In this document: positions 47,986 to 59,596 of the stretch, piece after piece
How the letters are laid out: every line of letters begins with the position of its first letter
Numbering within the stretch: position 1 is the stretch's first letter
Assembly: GCF_025024155.1 (NCBI RefSeq)
Contig: NW_026251723.1
Span: forward strand, 124,001 to 188,000
Direction of reading: 5' to 3'
Origin: Gamsiella multidivaricata
Taxonomy: Eukaryota; Mortierellomycota; Mortierellomycetes; Mortierellales; Mortierellaceae
Length of the DNA: 64,000 bases
Notes under the pieces: model-generated
The model's input: the letters and a program-made list of their open reading frames with translations, nothing else
Told to the model about the DNA's origin: nothing
The model's database searches: none
Program-made: the position numbers and the translations under genes

Positions 47986-48452
47986 GCTTTCAGTATTGAT
48001 GTATGATTGTTGCGTGTCCCAACAGCTGCCTTCAGGAGGTGAATCTTGAGTGTTGCTTAGTACTCCGGCACGCGATGGTGTATACAAGAGAAGGATCCGC
48101 GCAAGGAGGAAGAAGAGACGCGCGTGAAAGCTCTGGTGCCAATGCTGGTGCTGATGTGCTGTGCTGTTATGCTGTTGTGGGAGTGATGTGACCGAAAGGC
48201 GTTTTTTTTTTTTCATGGTCCAGGTTCCAGGTTCAAGCGCAAAACATCCACCTGCCTATTTCGAACGAGCTTACCTTCTTCAATTGAAATGTCTTCAAAC
48301 GCATCTTTCTTCGCATGCTGCTGACGACCTTCCTCATCTACTCCTTCCATTCCATTCGGATTTTCCTCTTGTCACTTCGCCTTTGCTTGTTGTCGCAGTC
48401 TTCTTTTGCCTCAACTCTTCTGTCCAGTCATCCATTTCTCAGTGTTTGCGCC
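47986..48452. promoter_or_regulatory. Shared promoter region of CDC20 (-) and TFB5 (+)
   Basis: About 470 bp separate the two divergent ATGs. It contains an A12 run (as T12 on +, near 48202) and CT-rich stretches on the + side close to the TFB5 start. No clear TATA box was found. Confidence 0.5.
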
Positions 48453-48894
48453 ATGGTCAAAGCTATCAGAGGTATAAATTCTCCCACCTTGCCTCAGGAC
48501 CAGCAATAGCTCCCCCATACGAACTCCATTTCCCCTCTGCAGCCGTCTCACTAACAGCATCATTCCCTCTCTGTGCCTCTGTTGTAATAACTACCATCTC
48601 AGGCGTCGTTGTAGAATGGTAAGTGCCTTTATGCATAAGGACCACCTTCTCCGCTCAGCATTAAACAAAGAAAAAAATAAAAGTGGTGGCGCTCACATTT
48701 AAACCATGTTTCCGTTGCCCAGCGATACGTCCGTTAAACAGATCATCCTAGGCCTGAATGAAAAGGGCCAGTTCATTATCGAAGATCTCGACGATACACA
48801 TGTCTTTGTCGATGCATCATGTGTCGAGCAGCTCCGCTTTGATATTGACGAGATCCTGAACGAGAACACCTACAAGGTCGAGGAATCAAAGTAG
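48453..48894 (+). CDS. TFB5: TFIIH subunit Tfb5 (GTF2H5/p8)
   Basis: Smallest core subunit of TFIIH, which stabilises the p52/Tfb2 partner and is needed for nucleotide excision repair and transcription. 68 residues in three exons: 48453-48471 (19 nt), 48603-48618 (16 nt), 48723-48894. Spliced, it starts MVKAIRGVVVECDTSVKQ. The two split codons (G|GC and TG|C) restore the conserved ECD-VKQ core. It continues with KGQFIIEDLDDTHVFVDASC, matching the family's IIxDLDDTHVFV motif, and ends NENTYKVEESK. The length matches the family (about 70 residues). Introns are 131 and 104 bp with gtataa and gtaagt donors. AATAAA at 48930-48935. The 16-nt middle exon is unusually small. Confidence 0.93.
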
Positions 48895-49276
48895 ACCTGA
48901 CGTAAAAACAGTGAAGCAAAAGGAAACTGAATAAATACAAAGCAAAACATCATAACAATTCGGCAAACAAGATAACGGAGCGCAAGGATGATGGTAAAGA
49001 AGAGCGACTTCAATAGGAGCTGGGCTTTTACTATTACTAGTCTAAGACTAAAGACTGGATATCTCTCACACGATCCATGTGCTTGTCGCCGTGACGAGCA
49101 AAGGTATAGGAGCGAACTTTTTTTTCCTACTCAATACGAGTAGAAAGAAGGGTTGTGATAAAAAAACAAAATGAACTTGAACGAGTATGTACTGAGATGA
49201 GTGCAAATGCTGAGTGCGTGGTGTATTGAGTTGCATGCATGTTGGTATTTGACAGAATGAACCAAAGATAGAGTCC
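48895..49276. other. Spacer between TFB5 and LRR gene (convergent)
   Basis: Contains the TFB5 poly(A) signal (48930-48935) and the presumed 3' UTR of the minus-strand LRR gene. No ORF of note. Confidence 0.6.
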
Positions 49277-51496
49277 CTAGATCCTCTCATCGCCTGGCTT
49301 CAGGGTATATCGTGTACCATGAGGCGAGATGTATCGGCTGTTAAAGATCCGCTCAAGCATCCGCTCTCGGGTATAATACCGCACAAATGTTGTCCGATCG
49401 CCCGCTGTCTGTACCGTAGCCCGCACCTGCGCAATGCTCATCGTACGGCCTGGATCAAGGAACGCGCAAATGTTCTCAAATATCTCATGCGGCATGTTGC
49501 ACAGGTTGGCTAGAATCCTGTGAGGATTGTATTCAACCTCGGTCGCGGTCGTTGCCGATGCATTCGAGAGCGTGTGATAGTGGCTAGGGTGGTGCTGGTG
49601 CTGGTGGTGATGATCCGCGACAGTAGTGGCGCTCGAAATCGATTCCTTGGGACCATGACGGGAGTTCGACAAAAGACTCGAGTTCGACGACTGCCGGGGC
49701 ACAGCTTTGCTGGACGAACCATTGACCGACATCTTACGCGAGTACGAATTACCATGGCTCATGTTGTAGCCTACATCACCCTCCACTCCACCGCCATCTG
49801 CACCATTTGATTGGAGACCATGGTTTCCATTATGGCCGCTCTTTCCCATTGACCATAATGAAGTGATCGAGTTGGACGAATTGCTCCTGCCCAACCTGAC
49901 ACGTCGAAAGATGTTCCATCCGTGGTGCTGGTTGTGATGCTGTACATGGTGCTGTTGCTGCAACTGGAGCTGCTTCTGGTTCGCGGGCCGGCCCAAGAGG
50001 ACGATTCTCGAAAGAATCAAGATGCGACATGCTGCAGCGTAAATCGCCTGCTGCCAGATATGGTTCCTGGTGAGCGAGTTCTGAAACGACTCGTAGAGCG
50101 CCTGTCGGTCCTCCGAATTGTAATCCAGCTGAATGCCCTTCAACGATCGGTTCTTGACGAGTCCTGAAGCGAGGGCCCAATAACCCTGGACACCGATATC
50201 AGGGTTGCTTGTCAGACCAAGGTTCTGAAGTCCCGTCACTGACGAAAGCACCTTCGATAGTGCCACAGCGGCTTCGGTAGAGAGGCAGCAGTTAGTGAAG
50301 ACCACACTTTCCAGAGTCGTGTTCATGGTCATGCCATTGACCAACTCCTGAATGGCTTCAGCTGAGAAGAGGTTGAAGGATAGGTTGAGTTCCCGGAGGC
50401 TGGTGTTGACCCTCAAAACGTCACCGAGTGCCTTGAGACCGACCGTGGACTGTCCTTGGCCGATATGGTTAAGCTCCAGGTCGAGGCTGATAAGGTACTT
50501 GTTGCGCTTCAGGCTCTCACAAATGTCCGCCAGACCCTTGTCCCCAATGTTATTGTGAGGCAGATAAAGATGGGTAAGATGACGGTTGGAGATCAACGCT
50601 GTCGCTATCGCTGCCGCTCCTTTGGATCCCATCTCGTTCATGTCTAAACTGAGTGAAGTGAGCGTCCGATTGAACCTAACGGCCTCTGCGATGTATGTGA
50701 TACCATCCGCTCCCAGACCGTTGGATCCGATGTTCATGTGTCGAATGACCCTGTTCTTGGCAAGGATCTTGACCAGATGCGGCGCACCCGCCTTCTTGAT
50801 GTTATTGGACTGTATGCATAGCCGTGTCACTCCTCGGTTCAGAACGAGCGCCTCAGCCAACAATTCAGTTCCGTGGGCCGTGATGTGGTTTCCAGACAGA
50901 TCGAGCGTCTTGAGTGTCTCGTTCTTGACAATGACCCTTGCCAGATACTTGATTGCCTTGTCATTGACGCCAGACCGCGCAAGGCTCAAAGTCGAGATCG
51001 TCTTGTTGAACTTCCATGCCTCAAACATGACCTTGCTCGCCTGTTGACTGATCATGTTGCCCTCCATCTTGAGCGACTTGATATTGGCGGCATCAGATGA
51101 CTTGATGAGCTTGGCCAGAATCTTGGCATCGGCGGCGGAGATGGACGAGGCTGTGATGTTGAGGGCTTCCAAGACCTTCGAGTCCTTGCCGGTCATGTCT
51201 TTGATGAGCACATCTAGGTCGAGCTCAGACAGCATGACGAAGTTGCCCTTTTGAATAGCGCTAATGATAGGAGCAAGAGGAATGGGTGCTGTCGATCCCG
51301 AGCGCGATCTGCCTCGGGACTTTGACGAGGACCGCGAAGTGGATCCGCCGGCGTTACTGCTGGAAAGACTCCTCTCGCTCAAGGTTCTGGTCAAGTTGAG
51401 GGTCGGAAATGAGAACGCATTTGTGCTGACTTTGCGAAGTGTGGCTCCATGACTTGGGGGTGCAGGTAGGGACTGATTCCTACTGAGTCTAACCAT
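49277..51496 (-). CDS. Ribonuclease-inhibitor-type LRR protein with C-terminal F-box-like motif
   Basis: Single-exon gene, 739 residues; the ATG at 51496 is the first ATG in a frame that extends upstream only through an A-rich leader. The N-terminal 75 residues are Ser/Arg-rich (SRSSSKSRGRSRSGS). Then come about eleven LRR units of the RI/NLRC3 type (LKTLDLSGNHITAHGTELLA, LTSLSLDMNEMGSKGAAAIA, LTHLYLPHNNIGDKGLADIC, LRELNLSFNLFSAEAIQELV), which form a protein-binding solenoid. A linker of about 170 residues rich in His, Gln and Ser follows. The last 85 residues contain NLCNMPHEIFENICAFLDPG, which looks like the first half of an F-box, then a basic YYTRERMLERIFNSRY. An F-box placed after the LRRs would suggest an SCF ubiquitin-ligase adaptor; that role is inference. 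No NACHT domain is present. Confidence 0.88.
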   Translation of the reverse strand: MVRLSRNQSLPAPPSHGATLRKVSTNAFSFPTLNLTRTLSERSLSSSNAGGSTSRSSSKSRGRSRSGSTAPIPLAPIISAIQKGNFVMLSELDLDVLIKDMTGKDSKVLEALNITASSISAADAKILAKLIKSSDAANIKSLKMEGNMISQQASKVMFEAWKFNKTISTLSLARSGVNDKAIKYLARVIVKNETLKTLDLSGNHITAHGTELLAEALVLNRGVTRLCIQSNNIKKAGAPHLVKILAKNRVIRHMNIGSNGLGADGITYIAEAVRFNRTLTSLSLDMNEMGSKGAAAIATALISNRHLTHLYLPHNNIGDKGLADICESLKRNKYLISLDLELNHIGQGQSTVGLKALGDVLRVNTSLRELNLSFNLFSAEAIQELVNGMTMNTTLESVVFTNCCLSTEAAVALSKVLSSVTGLQNLGLTSNPDIGVQGYWALASGLVKNRSLKGIQLDYNSEDRQALYESFQNSLTRNHIWQQAIYAAACRILILSRIVLLGRPANQKQLQLQQQHHVQHHNQHHGWNIFRRVRLGRSNSSNSITSLWSMGKSGHNGNHGLQSNGADGGGVEGDVGYNMSHGNSYSRKMSVNGSSSKAVPRQSSNSSLLSNSRHGPKESISSATTVADHHHQHQHHPSHYHTLSNASATTATEVEYNPHRILANLCNMPHEIFENICAFLDPGRTMSIAQVRATVQTAGDRTTFVRYYTRERMLERIFNSRYISPHGTRYTLKPGDERI

Positions 51497-53587
51497 TCCC
51501 TGGGGTTGAATGCGGATTTTTTTTTTTTTTTTGCCTGTTGTGTGCTGTTTGTTGACTGAAAGTGGTTGGTTCAATGAATAGCAGCTGTTGTCTATGAGAG
51601 TAAGAAATGATTATCTTTAGCTGAAAGGTCGACATTATCAATGGACTGCAGCATGTTCGCACATCGACTATGTTGCATGCTGTCATGCAGACGAAGGCTC
51701 TGTCAGCTCATTTACCTGGTAGAAACTTGATAGCAGAGTCTGTTGCGGATTTGACGTAAAGATATGCCTGGACTGTCTGGAAAATGAAGAAATTCAGGGG
51801 GTAGCGTGGTCAATATGCGCAAAAAAAAAAAAAAGTGACTTCGAACGAAGCGAGCGATGGAAGGAGCGAAATGAGTTCAAATGTTGGCCGTGGTGTCAAA
51901 GAAGGAAAACAAGAAGAAAAAAAAAAAAAAGGCAATGTTGTTTTTTGGCCCGCCCCTCTGATACAACCATGGGACAAGGGACAATCCAGACCATTGGAGT
52001 CGTTGACGCCCTTTTCTGGAAGAGCGAGCTAAGGAATATCACCGCACTTCAGTTATGTTTGTTTGTGTACAACCCTTTCCTTCCTTTCCCACTTTCTATT
52101 GACTTGAACAGAGCCCCCTGCGCGGTGTTACCTTGAACTCAGCTGAATCCAGCCCAGTCCAACCCGAGTAAACGCCGGAAGGCAAAAAACCTTAACAACC
52201 ACGCTTTGTATCCAAACAAAAACACACATGACAGTCGGTAGTCTATGCAAGTGAACAATAAAATACAACAAATAACGCGCTGGCGAGCATGACTTCCATA
52301 CCAGGGCAACAAAACTATGCGCTGGCATATGGCATACATGGAGAGAGTAAAAATAGTTAAAATCAACATAGGGACAACGGGAAAGGAAGACTAGGAAACG
52401 CAGTGTGTGGGGCTGGTACTTGGACGGAATGGCCACAACCAAAGATGCAAAGGCAACATTTGGTCGGTGCGGTGACAGGGCTTTGATGCCCCAAATGTCC
52501 AAATGTTTGGAATGTTTCCATATCAAGTGTTAAAGGAAGCACTTGATGGGAGATGATGCATTATCCTCGAGAATCGATTTGCTGCTGGAATTGTTTGTCG
52601 ACATTGTACACGACTGGTTTCACGCTCACGATAATAAATAACATGCAATGAGGAGTTGAGTGCAGCAATGGTATAAAAAAAAACCACATCGGGCAATGTA
52701 CAAGTGCTGCGAGGAAAAAAAGTGGTAGATGCTAAAGCACCGTGGTCTACCTGATAAACTCAATCGGGGTTGAGCTGAAGGAAACCTAGGATAAGGTGAG
52801 ATCGACGGAGGTTTTTTGCTAGACTGATGATTAAGGAGGAAAGAGAATGAGCGGACGAGCCATGTAAATGTCAGCATGTCCCTTAAATACTTTCTTTTTT
52901 TTTTCCCGACTATTTCGTTTCAACGACAGCACTTCGCTGCAAGGGGGTTGACAAAATGATTTCCAACGTGTATTTTTAACATGACATGTCTCGTGGAAAA
53001 AAAGAGGAGCTCATGTGTGTCTGTGGCCCAACAAAAGCCTATGATGCAGGTGGGAGGGCGGCATGGTAGAAAGGCAGCGACCCATTGGCGTGTTAAAAGA
53101 GCGCGTAAGAAATCCGATGGTGGAGCATAGGAGCAAAAAGAAAAATTTGGCCATGGACAGGTACAGTTACACATGAATGGTCGTAGTGGACTGAAGAGAG
53201 TCGAGTAGCTTAATGTGCATTTCCGTTGCAGCATGCTGCATACCCTAGATAACAATCGCCACATCCATCGATGCATGTGTGTATGCATGTATCGCGTACG
53301 TCGCTGCTTTGCGTCTCAGCCTGGTTCTGACCAAGCAGATCCATACCCAGTGGCACATGGTCGTGCGAATAACAACATACAAAAAAAAAAGTAAAAATTG
53401 CTCTTCTTATGGGGCCCATCCCGACCATGTCCATGTTCATGTTCATAGTCGCATATAGCTCTTTGTTGAGACCATCGGGATGTCTACTTGATTGCCGAAA
53501 ATATACAGTGATTGGCAATGGGATGCACCGTAACCGATCGAAGGGTATTATGCGATAGCGATAATGGTAATGGACCCTTTGGGGGAT

Positions 53588-53610
53588 GGGGGGGGGGGGG
53601 GGGGGGGGGG
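53588..53610 (+). repeat. G23 homopolymer
   Basis: Twenty-three consecutive G preceded by GGGGGAT and followed by AGGGAGG, a G-quadruplex candidate on the + strand. Confidence 0.85.
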
Positions 53611-56600
53611 AGGGAGGAAAGGGGAAAAGGACTGCGGCCTTGTTAGCCACCTCGAGGGAGGATGTTTCCCAAATACCCAAACATTTTGCTTTGACCTCCT
53701 TTGCCCCTTCTTGGACAACACCTTAAATCTGAATAGAAATTCTCGGTAACAGCAAGATTCGTGCTATGGGTGATCGATGCAGAAGGTGCAGCACTACAGC
53801 ACCATACAAATATGAGGGATTTTTTTTTGTGGTCCGAAGTGTCATCGAGCATGGGCCAAAGCTTAACAACGAAGGTATAGTTGTTGAGATATAACGGATG
53901 GGCCGCGAATGTGTTGAGCGCATCCAGGGGTTGATACCCAGCAACGCGATGAACCCTAGACAGATCTCATTCGTGCCCTTTTGCCAAAAACCATAACCGT
54001 AAAAGGGACAAGAAGATGGGAAGAAAAATACCCGAGATAACAGGGAAGCAGGAGGGCCTTGAGGCGACTTACATCTGCCCCTTTGTCTGGATGCGAATCT
54101 CGACGGCGTACAGACGACTTGAGAAGGTGTATACCAATTTTGGTGGCGGTGGATTTGAGCAAGAGTGAAGATAGTGAGAATAGTGTGAATCGTGAGAATG
54201 AGTATGGATGGTTACAGTGTGGACTGATGATGATCGAGAGATACGTCGAAAGAAGGAGGAAAGAAGGATGAATGAGAATAGTCTGATGACAATGAGGTCA
54301 AGACGGTCAAGCAAGAAGAAAAAGGGAAAAGGAGAAGAAAGAGGAGTAAGAGTGATTCGTTTTGGGTGTGGTTTTTATGAGTTTTTGGCGCCTTCAAGTG
54401 GAGTGGATTCAAGTCAAAGCCCAAGTAAGTAACAAACAAACGCAGTGTACAAGAGAGACCTTCGTGGCACTGAGGAGCGTGCATGGTCAACTCAACAGCA
54501 GACAGTCCATCGCCATTCAAACAGAGCGCTTTATTCTATATTCTATATTCACCCTTGGTACCGCCATCTGCAACAGCACCAGCAACAGAGACTGCCGACG
54601 ATCCAAACCCAGCAAGACTCTGCTTGGGCTTGAACCGTTCCATCGATTCTTCTCTTTCTCTCTTCCTCTTCCTCTCCTCGCTCCCTCTAACCCCATCCCC
54701 GATAGTCTGCCGACATCTGACCATCGTTCAGTGACTCACCAAATGGGGTGCCATAGATAGTGCAGTACTTGGTCACTTGAATACGTCGCGAGAATGTTTG
54801 TAATATAATGAGCATACTTCGTCTAGAGACAGTGCGTGCGGAGTGGACCAAACCCAGCAGTACAACTATATTCACAGAAAGGACCCTGAATTGAATATTC
54901 CAACGATAAACAGTGAGGAAAAGAGGTAACACTCCACTCAACATAGACTACATGCACTTCCACCATAGCCCAAATGATTGATGAACACTAGTAAAAATAT
55001 TCTAGTGTCGAGGGCGCTCTGAGCAGCTCATTCCTTATCCATCTATTCAGCTTGCTCCACTCACACAATTTCGCTCCACCTCTCTGTTCATGCTTCCTTG
55101 GTTTCATTTTGGTCCGCGCCTCGGCTGTAGCGAACGGCGTCAGTTTATCATGCAACTAATCGCTATTAACGACTGTTCGATAAAAAATAATGAGGGCGTC
55201 CATGAGCATGATCCGTCGACGCCAAGTCCTCGGAGAGTGTATAGTGGATATCCATAACTAGAAGCGCAACTTCGCCCCTTCATTATATTTATTCCTTTCG
55301 GCCATCTCGATCAAAGATTGCTTGCTTCATGGAGTAACAGCTGCGGCCCTCCTCCCGGTTCGCTACAGCCTCTAGGACTAAACAGCCCTGAAAGAAAAAA
55401 AATCATGAACTGTATATGGTCCCAATGTAAATTTGCCAGAAAGAGGCCTTATGCACCATTTTGAGAAGGAAGTATCGAGAAACCGTACGCAAGAAGCACA
55501 ATTGCGGAAGTGTCCTTTGTGGAGCGGCGTACATGCAACAAGACCGGGAGCAAAGCAGGCGATCTTGTCAGGTCGCGTCATGACCCTGTGTCTGTCTTGT
55601 CTTGTATACTGCCTTTCCTTGACCAGGAACAAAGTTAGCCGCTGTCCACAAATAAAAATAAAGTGCGTTCTAGGGGATGGGATGGGATAGATCAGGTTCC
55701 GTTCTTAGCCCACGGAATTTTTTTGTTTCCTCCATAGAACAATCATCGATCAGGAGGAAGGATGTACCGAAAGAATAGAGACTACATATAGGCTGCATGT
55801 ATACAACCATGTGTCCATGACTTTAATTCTCCTCAGCCTGGTGATGCTCTTTTAAAGACTGGCACTCATTTTCGGATGGGCAATCGAATGTGCAGTGGAT
55901 CGCGCTCTTACTCCTCTTCTCCCCCAGCCATGCAACATTGTATTTCCTTGCCGCTACCGAATATCATTGATACACAAAATTTGGCTATGCATGGATATGC
56001 TTTCCACTCATGCGGTTCACAAAAAAAAACTATGCTCTTGCTCGTCCATTGTCAGCCCTAACAGAAAACACACAGACATCGGTAATAGAGTTCGCTGATT
56101 TGGTCCGCTTCCCCTATTCTCCGTCAATGTTGTCCTACATCATCATCTCACGCAATGCTCTTTCGCAACATAGTGAACCCAACACGCGGCAAACCATAGT
56201 AAGATTTCGATGCCCATATGGTTCTTTTCTTTTTTTTCGAGTCCCCGTGACCCTCTAATGCTATTCACTTCGCCAGCAATCCGAGATGAGTCCATAAACA
56301 GCAAACACGCTAAATTCATTAATTAATAGTTATCCAGGTTGTCTGTCCAGCAGAAGAGCCTAATGTTCTTCCTTCTGTCCTTTCATCACGGAACCCGCAC
56401 TCACAGAAGCCACACCTGCAGTACCCAGAGGACCTTTTTATATATATTGTGGAAACTCGCGTGCAGCGTGCAGGAGCGAACAGAGGGAACGGAAGGTGGA
56501 GGGAAAGGCGAGGGTGTTTGGGCTATACTATAGTAGGAGGAGGTGGGGGGGATTTGACATGTGCCAAAAAAGACCCTTTGTATCGCTCGGTCGAGTCACA

Positions 56601-58265
56601 GGCAGCATAACACGCAGACATTTGGACCGACCTTTCCAAGGATTCCATCAAAGGAGCTGACCACAGCGCCACGTCCATTTAAGGGGAACCCGACTTGAGA
56701 TAGTCTATCTGCTCTCGCCATCGATCCAATGGAAACCAAAGAAGGAAGACAATAGCCTCCCTCCTTTCTTGTAGACGGCAGGAAGCGACCTCGATTCTTG
56801 TTGTATGTACTTAATTCCCTTGTGTAACTGGATTCTTGGACGGGAAACAGCTAATTCGTCTGCTAAAGAAGAAGAAACGCGCTTATGGCCTAGTGGTCAA
56901 CTGGATTATCGGCGTACCCACTCTAATTCATGGGATGACAGAGAAAAAAAAAAGAAAAGAAAGCCTGAATCGTATATATCCTGTCTCTCCCATTGGCTCC
57001 TCGCTAAACGACTCTTTTAGTGGCAGGTGCTGTACTCATTGCATGTTTCTATTTCCTCTCTCTCTCTCTCTGAGGCATTGGATCATGTCGTGTTAGTGCA
57101 TCTATAGAAAACGCGGAATCTTCTTTTGCTAACTTCCAGCACTGAAGTGAACGCACCGACTATTGCCACCAAATCTCCTCCTCCTCTTTCATATTCATGT
57201 GTAAAGGGGGGAAGGGATCGAGCTGCATTAAGATATAGACAAAGATGAAGAGCCAAGAAGAGGGAAGGGGCCGACGGAGGGACCGTGTGGTGATCGAGAA
57301 CATCTTCTAGCCTATGCAAAATGGGCGTAGTTCCAAAGACGGATTGAAATGGAAAGATTAGAATCGCGGCATAAATGGGCTATTTTTTTTATGCATTCGT
57401 TATACACCCACTGACATTGCTATACTTCGCCACGCCATAGAAAGAGCCGATCCAGTGCATCCTGGTCAAGGAAACGAGTACATAAAAAGTTGGAATACTT
57501 TTAGCCTTCGATGTGGCTGCCTCTCTCCCTTCTGCAGACTTGGCTGCTAGCACTCTTCTGCACCTGAAGGCGTCGCGGATGGTGCCATTTTTCTATCCCT
57601 GTGTTGGTTGAGATATTCTATCTCGTCTCCATGGATGATTCATGAGGTATTTGCCCCTTTTACAGGCCATCAGTGTTCTTTGTTCATGGCAGGGGGTTGC
57701 TCCTGCTCCGATGGACTCAGGCTGCACTTTGCTATTTACCAATTATCAGTCATCGTCACAACAAACAAAACGTTACGTTGACTTTGGATGCTGGAAGAAA
57801 GTTTTTAAAAAAGTCGCTTAGACCCTTCTCACACGCAGCATCCAGAGTGCTGGAGACAGAATAAAAATTCGAAAATGGCCAATTACCCCCTCCAAAATAA
57901 AGACGCTCCTGACAGATGACAGTCTCCATTGGGATCCAAAAACCCATGGGGGCTTTTTCGGCTTCTCCACGATCCAGGGCCCGCAGGATGGATGGGTGGG
58001 ACTTTTTTAAAATATCCGCTATGAATTTGGTCGTCGGAATTTGGACTGTGTGAGAGCTCTTTGTCCAACCTTCAGATTCAGAACGACCCCCGCACAGAAC
58101 GCTCCATTCGGTTTCTTCGGCTAGTTCAATCGCAACAGCCGTTCTTGATACTACTCACCCCCAATTCTGATTCACGTCAAGTAGCTATTTTGACGAGAAA
58201 CGAGTTGCAATACAAACTCAGGGGCTGAACTTACGAAGTAGTTCCCGAGGATTTGAGATGAATGA

Positions 58266-58379
58266 CTAGGAAGAAAGAAAATTCTCAAGCTCCTCCTTAG
58301 TGGTCGGCAGCTCAATGAGATCCTCACATGCCGCTCTGCCAAGGTTGATACCCTCGTGCGCCCGGAGACCACAAACCAT
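58266..58379 (-). CDS. 37-codon protein-like ORF, possible gene remnant or last exon
   Basis: Reads MVCGLRAHEGINLGRAACED then LIELPTTKEELENFLSS and TAG. The frame extends upstream to a TTTTTCAG acceptor-like site (QTEPKTAA before the Met). The balanced amphipathic composition is unlike surrounding noise, but no upstream exon or family could be identified. Confidence 0.2.
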   Translation of the reverse strand: MVCGLRAHEGINLGRAACEDLIELPTTKEELENFLSS

Positions 58380-59154
58380 CGCTGCCGTTTTCGGCTCAGT
58401 TTGCTGAAAAATAAACAAATAAATAAACGAATAGAAGGATTAGGAGGACGTCTTGAGAGCGACTTCAGTCACTGCATCGGTTCGGAGGGCTACAATCTGT
58501 ATATCATAGCATTCATCCTAGAACAGAAGCATCCAGAGATGAAAAATGGACCCGCTATAGCAGACGTGACCAAAATAAAAGACACTGCGTTACTGTTAAT
58601 ATCAGACGGATGAGCTGCCTTATAGCATCAGATGAACCGCACGGTTAATACGTAGGCTACTTGGGTGTTGAATCCTCCAACGGATCTTGTCGCTGTTGGT
58701 CGTGGCCTTTTAATTACAATCCATCCTTATGCCGAAAGGAAAGCGAGCTGATTTTAGCCACGAAGGAAAAAAAAAAAAAAAAAAAAGGTTGCGCTTGCCC
58801 TTTCGTCTTCAGAGTCATTATGGAACCGTAACGTTCGTCATGGGCTGGAACTAATGAAATCTGAAGGGAGTAGAGGGACCATATTGGTCAAATCAAAGCT
58901 GTAGACACAGACATGTCGCCGTGAAGCATTGGATCATACCAGGTGATTCATTCCCTTCATTGAAGCTTCCATAGGGATCAAACAGTATTGGGCTGCTGAA
59001 ATATATACACCAAAAGGGATAAAAACGAGCTTGTTATATGAAAGCACATGAGAGTGTGGCCGCTAAAAGCGAATGACGAAGAATGACGCGAGAAGGGGAG
59101 ACGCGCCCGTGAAGAAAGTGTGGTCAAAAGGTAATCGTGGTTTAGGTTTAGGGG

Positions 59155-59582
59155 ATGTGTCTAGGAACAAGAGATGCCGTGTCCAAATTGCTGTTTGCGT
59201 ATTCACGCCTTGCACTTGCAGTTAATGGTCCCTTCGCATACTCTGAACTTGAAGGCGACTCTATCGGCATTGAAGCAGAGCAGGTGCCAAATAATAGCTT
59301 TAGATATACCTCTTTATTGCTGAGTTGGCTGATACTTCTTTTTTCTGGTCCTTGGTCGGCGTAATGACGGTCAAAGGAACCCTTTCTTTGGCAGGGGTTT
59401 CCTTCCAACTTATTCGCCTTCTCATGGATGGTAATATTTTCAAATTCCAAACAAGCCTTCCTAAAAACACTCAGCACGCTATCGAATGTGCATTTTCCAA
59501 TAAGCTGAACGACTTCCTTGGTATCTATTCAGTTGTGGACCATGACTTGTCCTTTATTCGATGCGCGTATGAGCAGAGATAG
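59155..59582 (+). CDS. Hypothetical small protein, tail-to-tail with the IQ gene
   Basis: ORF from ATG 59155 (MCLGTRDAVSKLLFAYSR). If a 41-bp intron (59284-59324, CAG|gtgcca ... gctgag|TTG) is removed, it joins in phase 0 to a second ORF ending at 59582 (NKLNDFLGIYSVVDHDLSFI), about 128 residues in all. 41 bp is very short even for fungi, so this may instead be a decayed gene with a frame break. An uninterrupted minus-strand ORF overlaps it. Family unknown. Confidence 0.22.
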
Positions 59583-59596
59583 GCAACTTGTTATAT

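Larger units (their letters stand above)
51497..59154. other. 7.7-kb gene-poor region
   Basis: No convincing gene. ORFs are short, overlap on both strands and are often built on homopolymers or CT/GA-rich tracts. It includes a G23 tract (listed), A-rich runs near 51822, 51917 and 58768, and CT-rich stretches near 54650. Isolated protein-like patches occur only at 58266-58379 (listed). I see no tRNA or other RNA gene. Confidence 0.5.

Noticed and set aside
48706..48894. Separate 62-residue gene starting at ATG 48706
   Set aside because: The first residues lie in intron 2. Splicing at 48723 to the upstream micro-exons gives the complete Tfb5 start.
51497..59154. tRNA or other small RNA genes in the gene-poor region
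   Set aside because: No A-box/B-box pair or cloverleaf could be recognised by eye; a covariance-model scan would be decisive.
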